A stretch of DNA of 35,549 bases from JBBDYG01 sp040901765 (GTDB taxonomy: Bacteria; Planctomycetota; Planctomycetia; Pirellulales; Lacipirellulaceae). The stretch spans positions 1 through 35,549 of the forward strand of contig JBBDYG010000050.1 in NCBI GenBank assembly GCA_040901765.1, in the 5' to 3' direction. Shown in pieces: positions 29,513 through 35,549 of the stretch. Both the position numbers and the translations under genes were made by a program. How positions within the stretch are numbered: the stretch's first letter is position 1; every line of letters begins with the position of its first letter. The notes below the pieces were generated by a model, which saw only the letters and a program-made list of their open reading frames with translations, made no database searches and was not told the origin of the DNA.

Positions 29513-30908
29513 GGTGAGCGTCGCTTGGAGCGGAATCCTGATCGCCTTAGTCGTCTCAACGGCGCCCGTTGCGAAATCCGAAGATTTGCCGAAGTCGGCG
29601 ACTGTCTTGGATCCCGACTGCATTTTCTATTCTTGGCCCTATCCAACGATCTCTCCGGACGGCAACTGGGTTGCTTATGTCAGCAAAGGACATGTTTGCG
29701 TTTGCAATATCAAGGCGCCTGAGCCACTTCAAATTATGGAGGTTTCACACTCCTGGACGTGGCCGCATTTTGTGGTTGGTGCGGGAAACTCGTCTTCGAC
29801 CGGCAGCTATCCGGAGTTCCGCGAATTGAGCCGCGATCAACGCAACGAGCTAATGGCCCAATTGACAAATAGAATCTACGGCGTCATTTGGACGCATAAT
29901 AGTGCAGCCTTCGTGTTCGGCGTACAGCGATACGACGCAGAGAAGAAGGCGTCAACATCGGATACCTATCTTGCCTCCGTCAAAGCTGCGGTAACAAAGC
30001 TCGCCCACATTGATCCCGACACGCCAACACGGGGACTGGTTGCCGGCACATTAACGCGCGACCGGAAGTTTCTCGTCTCGTCTGGCGTTTTAGCGACGCC
30101 GGGAGTCGAAAAACCATTGCTCTGGAATGTTGCGGCGAATAAACCGCGGGCTACCTGCTTCCTGTATTTGACGCCCTCTGCGACGAGCGGCCGCTGGATC
30201 GGAATCGAAAAGGATACCAGGCAACTAGTGATCGTCGATGAAGACTTTCAAGTGACCAGGCGCTTTGATGCGACAAGGCCAGAACGAACGTTCGGCTTTC
30301 GATTGAATTGGTCGCCGGACGAACGGTGCATCATTTGGCGAAATCAGGTCGGCTTTGATCACTACAGCAACTGGGAAGGTTTTCACATGAACCTAGACAC
30401 CGGCGCGAAGCGCGAGCTACATGGTCGATTTATGGATGAACAGATTGAATTCACCGGCCGCGGCGGAGAGTTTTATCGGTGTGGTCAAACCGGAGCCAAA
30501 ACCCGCGGGTACGACACGGTTGTTGGAGCACATTTAACGATCGTTCCGGAGAATGATGGCGCTGCTTTTGACTTATGGAGGATTGATGTTGACCCCAAGG
30601 GGCCAAAGCCCGGCTTGCTGACAAATCGCCCCGGCAACCCTCCGCTTCGCATGAGTCCGGATGGAAGCCTGTTTGCAATCGGCCTACCGCGACCGGCCGG
30701 TGAACGATCCGGCGTCACTTGGCATTTGATCAATCGCGAAGGTAAGACGTGGCGGTTCCCTGGGGAAGACAACGGTGAATTTGTTTCGCCGTACCAGCTA
30801 GCTGGGTTTGCCGACAATGGCGAAACGGTTATTGCTTACGACGCGACCCGACTTTTTGCCATTCCAGTTGCGACGGTCAAGAACGAGGTCAACGAAATCA
30901 ACGAGTGA
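29505..30908 (+). CDS. Secreted protein of unknown function, tandem paralogue 2
   Basis: A 467-residue protein starting within the last bases of the upstream gene (ATGAGTAG overlap), so translationally coupled. Signal peptide (VAWSGILIALVVSTAPVAKS), then YPTISPDGNWVAYVSKGHVC, NKPRATCFLYLTPSATSGRW, DTRQLVIVDEDFQVTRRFDA, LNWSPDERCIIWRN and GAHLTIVPENDGAA, each matching blocks of the first paralogue. It is a tandem gene duplication with clear divergence. A propeller fold is likely, perhaps a sugar-binding or lyase-like role next to GH130, but that is only context. Confidence 0.8.
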   Translation: MSRVSVAWSGILIALVVSTAPVAKSEDLPKSATVLDPDCIFYSWPYPTISPDGNWVAYVSKGHVCVCNIKAPEPLQIMEVSHSWTWPHFVVGAGNSSSTGSYPEFRELSRDQRNELMAQLTNRIYGVIWTHNSAAFVFGVQRYDAEKKASTSDTYLASVKAAVTKLAHIDPDTPTRGLVAGTLTRDRKFLVSSGVLATPGVEKPLLWNVAANKPRATCFLYLTPSATSGRWIGIEKDTRQLVIVDEDFQVTRRFDATRPERTFGFRLNWSPDERCIIWRNQVGFDHYSNWEGFHMNLDTGAKRELHGRFMDEQIEFTGRGGEFYRCGQTGAKTRGYDTVVGAHLTIVPENDGAAFDLWRIDVDPKGPKPGLLTNRPGNPPLRMSPDGSLFAIGLPRPAGERSGVTWHLINREGKTWRFPGEDNGEFVSPYQLAGFADNGETVIAYDATRLFAIPVATVKNEVNEINE

Positions 30909-31071
30909 CCGTTGCTTATTCGCGCTGCCGCTTTCGGGATTTCGATTGAAGAGCAAGAACTGGCCCGACTGGCACTCGTTTGAACCGTTGATCGAGGCCG
31001 TCGTCGAATCCGTGGTGTCGCCGTCGTTTGAAGCCACGATGGTTAGGAGGGTTTTGCGACTTTCTGCATGA

Positions 31072-32607
31072 TTAACTACCGCCGTCCATCGGTGTACACA
31101 ATCGATAGTATCCGGTTCTGGTCGCCCCAACAAAATCGATCTTCCCCGCGTCCTTAAGCGAGCTCAAGTCACGCTGGGCGGTTCTAGGCGAACACGAGAA
31201 GTGCCGAGCTACGTCAAGTCGTTTCAGCTTTATTCCGTCGGCCAGCCGCTTCAAAATCCAGCTTTGCCGGGTTAAAGCTTGCTCATCAGAGACATTAGGG
31301 ACATTGGTATTAAGCTGATTAGGGACATTAGGGACACGAACGGTGTCCCGAATGTCCCTAATCGCGTCCGAATCGAGATCGCCATCGCGGTGGACAGTCA
31401 CACATTCCGCGAAGCGGTAGCCCCTACCGCCACTCAAAATGACGTCTCCCAGGCCACAAATTAGGTTGCGTTGAATTCGTAGCGACTCTGCAATTCCTCT
31501 ACGCAGATCACGAATTGACCCGGAAACGGTTCCCTTGCCGCCCCTGCAATTCAGTTTCACTGCGATTTCATCGCCGCTATATGCTTCAAATGTTCCGTCT
31601 TCTCTCATTCTGCACAACAATTCGAGGATTCGCCGACGCGTTTTTGACCGACGTCGACTGCAAATGTCCACTCCACACAGTTCGACTTTGTCCGAATAAA
31701 ACTTCATCGTGCCGCCGCTAAACGGTTGGGGCTCAACCGAATCCATGTAATTATTCGCCGTCTCGTCATTCGCCTTTTTTCGGTCGCCTTGCTTGGCCTT
31801 CGTTTTGTCATTAGTACCAGCCGATTCCCCCGCAGCATCCAAGGTGGCACCAACATGGCTGGGTGTTTCCGCGGCAGAATCGGAGGCCCTTTGCTCTATT
31901 CCAGTCGCGTTGCGATTCAACGCCAGTTCCACGTCATCCAGCGATCGCAGGATGCAGTTCACCGTCTGAAGCGGGTGGAAACGATGGTCGGGCAGCGCAG
32001 GCGCCTCGATGCCGTACTTGTCCAACATTCGCACGATAGTTGCGTAATCGTTATAACCAACGCCCGCTATGCGGTCTGGGTTGTGCGTAGGATCCGGATG
32101 CTGAAGCTGCCCGCGGGTCGATTGGATTTTGGCGCAGATTTCTTCCCGCGTCGGGGAAATGACAATTACCTCAACTACGGCGGAAGATTCCGAAACCTCG
32201 GGTTCGTCAAAAACACCAAACGGATCCTCCGGCCGCACAGCGTTTCTCACCGCTTTGACGGCTTGGTAGCCCTCGTAAGCCAGCGTGTTCAAATCCGGAA
32301 ACAATCCAAGAATATCGCCTTCGTTTTGATCAAGTCGCTTGGCGATCTGGCCAGCAACGCGCAACCGACCGGCCACGGCCGCGAAACCGTCGGGCGGAGT
32401 CTTAACAGCGTCGCTCAGGTCCAGCACGGCCTTAATGAGTTCACCGATTATCGCCCGATGGCGTTGCCGGGGCGATTCGTCCCTACCCATAAAAACCGGG
32501 CCTTGGGAATCGAAGTCTTGCTTGAAGTCCCTGCCCAGGCGATTGGCCAATAGAAAAACTCTGCTCGACCGGGCCAGTAGACCGGCAATTGCGGAAGCGT
32601 CCGCCAT
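31072..32607 (-). CDS. Large helix-turn-helix DNA-binding protein, planctomycete type
   Basis: A 511-residue protein. The first 250 or so residues are helical with no recognised domain. Near 290-405 is a conserved block: MKFYSDKVELCGVDICSRRR, then ILELLCRMREDGTFEAYSGD, a winged-helix-like region ending VILSGGRGYRFAE. The C-terminus (about 445-505) is a DeoR-like helix-turn-helix: ILKRLADGIKLKRLDVARHF, SCSPRTAQRDLSSLKDAGKI. Between these a low-complexity linker VRVPNVPNQLNTNVPNVSD is encoded by a long palindrome at 31318-31362. Probably a regulator; targets unknown. It is divergent from the transposase gene and may be part of a mobile region. Confidence 0.7.
   Translation of the reverse strand: MADASAIAGLLARSSRVFLLANRLGRDFKQDFDSQGPVFMGRDESPRQRHRAIIGELIKAVLDLSDAVKTPPDGFAAVAGRLRVAGQIAKRLDQNEGDILGLFPDLNTLAYEGYQAVKAVRNAVRPEDPFGVFDEPEVSESSAVVEVIVISPTREEICAKIQSTRGQLQHPDPTHNPDRIAGVGYNDYATIVRMLDKYGIEAPALPDHRFHPLQTVNCILRSLDDVELALNRNATGIEQRASDSAAETPSHVGATLDAAGESAGTNDKTKAKQGDRKKANDETANNYMDSVEPQPFSGGTMKFYSDKVELCGVDICSRRRSKTRRRILELLCRMREDGTFEAYSGDEIAVKLNCRGGKGTVSGSIRDLRRGIAESLRIQRNLICGLGDVILSGGRGYRFAECVTVHRDGDLDSDAIRDIRDTVRVPNVPNQLNTNVPNVSDEQALTRQSWILKRLADGIKLKRLDVARHFSCSPRTAQRDLSSLKDAGKIDFVGATRTGYYRLCTPMDGGS
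31318..31362. repeat. Near-perfect palindrome inside the HTH gene
   Basis: Left arm attagggacattagggacac (31318-31337) pairs with 31343-31362 at 19 of 20 positions around a 5-base loop (GAACG). A further partial direct copy, GACATTAGGGACATTGG, lies at about 31290-31306. The structure encodes part of the linker between two DNA-binding regions. Confidence 0.85.
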
Positions 32608-32936
32608 GATATTTCGCCTATACTTAATCGGGCCGGCCCAAGCCGGTCAGGGAGAAAGGCGAATGACTCCCAGCACCGGCGCAGGCCGCTTGGCCCGCCG
32701 GTTTGCAACCCGGCGAGGCCGTCCCGATTGTGCTAACCATTGTTCATTATTGTCTCGACACCGCCGCGCAGAATGGTCCTCGGAAACTGGACCACCTGAT
32801 AGTATGCGGTTCCCGACGAATGGGGTCGAGTATGCGATTCTCGCCGGGGGATCCTTACTGCGGTCCGCGGAACGGACACTTTGAATCCGTGCTGATAAAG
32901 TCGTGGTCTCCTGTTTCCGAACCAAGAGCAACGGGG
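32608..32936. other. Divergent intergenic region without a recognised gene
   Basis: This 329-base gap separates the HTH gene (minus) and the transposase (plus). An open frame continues upstream of the transposase ATG through it, but has no homologous sequence or start signal. I see no clear terminal inverted repeat of an insertion sequence here. Confidence 0.5.
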
Positions 32937-33956
32937 ATGAGCGGCATCGAGATCATATTCTTGCTCTGTCGCGCCGTTTGCCTCAGCCCCGCCGCGCTTG
33001 TGGCCGAGAACGCCGCCCTGCGGCAGCAACTGGCCGTGTATAAACGGGAGAGCCTGCGGCCGAAGTTGCGAAGGCGGGACCGCATCTTCTGGGTCTGGCT
33101 GTCGCAACTGTGGAGCGATTGGCGTTCCGCTTTGGTAATCGTCCAGCCCGAGACGGTCGTCCACTGGCACCGGGCCGGGTTTCGACTCTATTGGCGCCTT
33201 AAGTCTCGCAAGTCGGGGCGACCCAAAGCGAGCGCCGAAGTTCGCCAACTCATTCGCCGCATCGCCCGCGAAAATCCGCTGTGGGGCGCGCCGCGGATTC
33301 AATCCGAACTCAAGCTGCTCGGCCATGAACTGGCCGAATCGACCGTCGCCAAGTACCTGCCGCTTAACAAAAAACCGCCGTCAGCCACCTGGAAGACGTT
33401 TCTCAGCAATCATCTGTGCGAAACTACGGCCATCGATTTCTTCGTCGTTCCCACGGCCACGTTTCGCGTGCTCTACGTGTTTGTCATGTTGAGCCTGGAC
33501 CGCAGAAGAGTCGTCCACTTCAATGTCACGGCCAACCCGACGGCACAGTGGACCGCACAGCAGATCACCGAAGCCTTTCCATTCGACGATGTGCCCAGGT
33601 TCCTGCAGCGCGACCGTGATTCGATCAACGGTGAAGTGTTTCAGCGGCGAGTGCAAAATCTGGGCATCGAAGAAGTCGTCAGCGCGCCACGCTCGCCGTG
33701 GCAGAATCCTTACGTCGAGCGACTCATCGGCTCGATTCGCCGCGAGTGTTTGAATCACGTGATTGTGCTCAATGAGCGTCATCTCATGCGCATCCTGGCG
33801 GCTTACTTCGATTACTACCATCGCTCACGCACTCATCTATCGCTCGACGGAAACGCACCTCATCCGCGCGACGTCGAGCCGCCCGACCGAGGCAAGGTGA
33901 TCGCCGTGCCGCAAGTCGGCGGGTTGCATCATCGCTATACCCGCGTTGCCGCCTAG
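32937..33956 (+). CDS. DDE transposase / integrase core protein (IS3/IS481-like)
   Basis: A 339-residue transposase. An N-terminal helical part (AENAALRQQLAVYKRE, WVWLSQLWSDWR, VHWHRAGFRLYWRL) is followed by the helix-turn-helix-like region GAPRIQSELKLLGHELAEST and an rve-type catalytic core with D167 (AIDFF), D228 (RDRDSINGEVF) and E261 (NPYVERLIGSIRRECL), a DDE set with a D-to-E spacing of 33. It is full length with an intact triad. The ATG at 32937 is preferred; the frame is open further upstream. No clear terminal inverted repeats or target duplication were found, so the element boundaries remain undefined. Confidence 0.85.
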   Translation: MSGIEIIFLLCRAVCLSPAALVAENAALRQQLAVYKRESLRPKLRRRDRIFWVWLSQLWSDWRSALVIVQPETVVHWHRAGFRLYWRLKSRKSGRPKASAEVRQLIRRIARENPLWGAPRIQSELKLLGHELAESTVAKYLPLNKKPPSATWKTFLSNHLCETTAIDFFVVPTATFRVLYVFVMLSLDRRRVVHFNVTANPTAQWTAQQITEAFPFDDVPRFLQRDRDSINGEVFQRRVQNLGIEEVVSAPRSPWQNPYVERLIGSIRRECLNHVIVLNERHLMRILAAYFDYYHRSRTHLSLDGNAPHPRDVEPPDRGKVIAVPQVGGLHHRYTRVAA

Positions 33957-34196
33957 CAGTCGCGAACGTTTCCGTTTCATGCCGTAGTGATCGCGGGCTG
34001 CGCCGAACGTGAAAAACCGGCTTGTATGAGCAGTTTTTGCCTCCGCGAGTTCGCTTTACGTCTGCGACTTGCATCTCTCCTCCTAAAACTCTCCTGGCCC
34101 AAGTTTACCCAACTTATCCGATTCAGTTTTCGGGAGGGACAGGGACAACAAGGGACAACACCTTTGATTTGCCATTTTTCGGTTTCTCTTTTCGTT

Positions 34197-34457
34197 TCAT
34201 TTTTCTTGTCGTTGGGCTGCTTCATGATGGCGCTGAAACTCTGCTCTGAAATTGAAAGCGGGGATGCCATCTTTTTCTTGGTTAGCCATTCCTTTCAGCA
34301 GTCCCGTCAGGGCCGCTAAAAATGTGATAAAAACGAGCATGTCGCGCAGGCTGAACCTGCGATGCAGTTTTATGGCATTGTACCACCGATGAGACAGAAA
34401 CACTAAGGATGCGAACGCGACCATCGCCGTTGCAAACATGCGGATTTCATGAAGCAT
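34197..34457 (-). CDS. Small membrane protein with planctomycete FSLRD-type motif
   Basis: An 86-residue protein with two hydrophobic segments: FATAMVAFASLVFL and the more typical RRFSLRDMLVFITFLAALTG, which matches the RxFSLRxLLxxxTLxAxxLG segment common in planctomycete membrane proteins. The C-terminus is polar. ATG 34457 has GGAG about 10 bases upstream. No function is assigned. Confidence 0.55.
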   Translation of the reverse strand: MLHEIRMFATAMVAFASLVFLSHRWYNAIKLHRRFSLRDMLVFITFLAALTGLLKGMANQEKDGIPAFNFRAEFQRHHEAAQRQEK

Positions 34458-34573
34458 TTGCCGCAACTCCGACCGTTACAATCGCCGTACGTCAAATGTG
34501 GGTTGTGTGGTTTTCTAAGATAGCCGGCTTCAGTCACCTCGGAGCAGTTGATTGGAACTCGCACTGCCGATGA

Positions 34574-35362
34574 TTACCTTGACCTGCACGTGGGCAATCT
34601 CCCTTCTAATGCTGCATCTAGTATTGCGTTGCTCTCGAGATGCTTTGACTTACCACGGGCATCATCGGCGATTTCAACGGCTTTCGGTTTTTGTTCATTG
34701 AGCACTAATAATCCAACCAATGTCGCAGCGTCCTCGATAAAGGTTCTCTCCGCGTAGTCGAGCCTGTCGCGTCTGTCGAGCGGTGATTTCAGCTCTTCCG
34801 CTTGCTCACGATTCAGTTCGAGCAGCGTGACGGTGCGTTCATACGCCTCATTGGGCACTAAGTACTTCCCACAGAGAGCATACTTTTCGGCCTTTACCAG
34901 TGCTGGTTGAGCAATATCGTACACTTCTCGCGCGACGTCTGATTTGTTTTTATCAAGCTCCTCAAACAACGCCGCCGTCTGCGCTTCGTGGTCGAGTAGC
35001 TTGTTGATGGAGCGAACTTCACGAAAACTCAGACGCAATTCCTCAGTTCCTTCAATTACTTTCCGGCGGGATGCATCACGAGTCTCCTCCAGCTTCTCCA
35101 TTGCAGGCGGATACGCCTCTCCCAAGTCGTGCCAGTCAGTAAGCGCGGTCGTTAACCGAACTCCGTATAGAGAAGGCACGTAGTCCAGAGCATGTTCGTG
35201 GAACCACAAGTGCTTTGACAAAGCCTCCTCAAGCCGACCGGCTCGTGCATCGTTCCGAGCTTCGTTTAAGATTTTTTCCGGATCGGGGTTGCTGGGCGGG
35301 GTCCATTCTCCCAACGCGTTAAGCGGCACTGAGATCACGACGAAAAATACAAACTTGCTCAT
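34574..35362 (-). CDS. Secreted helical protein of unknown function
   Basis: A 262-residue protein from ATG 35362 with a short signal peptide (MSKFVFFVVISVPLNALG). The mature part is helical and Glu/Ala/Leu-rich: KILNEARNDARAGRLEEALS, HLWFHEHALDYVPSLYGVRL and AEKYALCGKYLVPNEAYERT resemble TPR-like helix pairs. No catalytic motif or known family is recognised. It is an isolated minus-strand gene with the small membrane protein downstream. Confidence 0.65.
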   Translation of the reverse strand: MSKFVFFVVISVPLNALGEWTPPSNPDPEKILNEARNDARAGRLEEALSKHLWFHEHALDYVPSLYGVRLTTALTDWHDLGEAYPPAMEKLEETRDASRRKVIEGTEELRLSFREVRSINKLLDHEAQTAALFEELDKNKSDVAREVYDIAQPALVKAEKYALCGKYLVPNEAYERTVTLLELNREQAEELKSPLDRRDRLDYAERTFIEDAATLVGLLVLNEQKPKAVEIADDARGKSKHLESNAILDAALEGRLPTCRSR

Positions 35363-35549
35363 ATTCGGTCTTCCCATTTCAATTAAGTCCATTATCACAA
35401 TGATTCATAAGCTGGGCGGGGTCAAACTTCAAATGCAACAGTTGTGAGAACTGGTAAAAGATAGCTGGGTCGTTTGAATGTCCTCTCATTCAGTGTGTCC
35501 GTTCGGCGGAGTACAGTTTGGAAAGCGCGTTGACCGCCGCTGTCATAGG

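Noticed and set aside
31726..32553. 275-codon plus-strand frame opposite the HTH gene
   Set aside because: Antisense shadow; the minus strand has two recognisable DNA-binding regions.
32608..34100. Complete insertion sequence with defined ends around the transposase
   Set aside because: No matching terminal inverted repeats or target duplication could be found by eye, so only the coding sequence is reported.
33987..34319. 110-codon plus-strand frame downstream of the transposase
   Set aside because: No ribosome binding site or domain; it overlaps the more convincing small membrane protein on the minus strand.

Overview
The window reads as a chromosomal piece of a planctomycete, probably of the Pirellulales/Pirellula type. 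Reasons seen in the sequence: several secreted proteins ending in PEP-CTERM tails, dockerin-like GDYNxDGxVNAADYxVWRDSLGQ modules just before those tails, a giant secreted protein with a LEPR-XLL-like N-terminus, a PSCyt1/DUF1549/DUF1553 plus DUF1501 gene pair, Tat signals on a sugar isomerase-like protein, and GC-rich codon use that produces many long antisense shadow frames. Organism assignment is inference; no rRNA or tRNA gene is visible.

Layout. 1-2.9 kb: an HlyD-type membrane-fusion protein, then a coupled pair made of an OLD/RecF-like AAA ATPase and a DUF4276/TOPRIM-like protein, a plausible split anti-phage module. 2.9-6.5 kb: two paralogous small PEP-CTERM proteins, convergent with a two-gene unit (57-residue peptide with 16 cysteines, then a SigZ-like ECF sigma factor with a Cys-rich tail), then a YefM/YoeB toxin-antitoxin locus whose toxin has an internal amber codon; a frameshifted remnant of a related antitoxin lies at 3.0-3.1 kb. 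6.6-12 kb: two large secreted proteins (one Gly-rich and frameshifted in a G7 tract, one of beta-strand repeats), both ending in nearly the same dockerin-like plus PEP-CTERM module. 12-13.5 kb: repeat-rich gap, a stray 3' end of a DUF1501 gene, and a DUF433/DUF5615 toxin-antitoxin pair.

13.5-21.2 kb: a minus-strand run SDR dehydrogenase, sugar isomerase/epimerase, PSCyt1-DUF1549-DUF1553, DUF1501, divergent from a lactonase and a TauE/SafE permease on the plus strand; together these suggest oxidative sugar catabolism, substrate unknown. 21.4-25.4 kb: a 1327-residue secreted matrixin-like metalloprotease with two Cna-B/SdrD_B domains each carrying a nested P-domain-like insert. 25.6-30.9 kb: a Gfo/Idh/MocA oxidoreductase gene broken by a 200-bp IS66-type MITE with clean 13-bp inverted ends and an 8-bp target duplication, then a GH130 glycoside phosphorylase and two tandem paralogous secreted proteins of unknown function.

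31-35.5 kb: a large helix-turn-helix protein whose coding sequence contains a near-perfect 20-bp-arm palindrome, a DDE integrase-type transposase, and two small hypothetical genes. Non-coding gaps carry several families of palindromic or tandem short repeats. No CRISPR array was seen.
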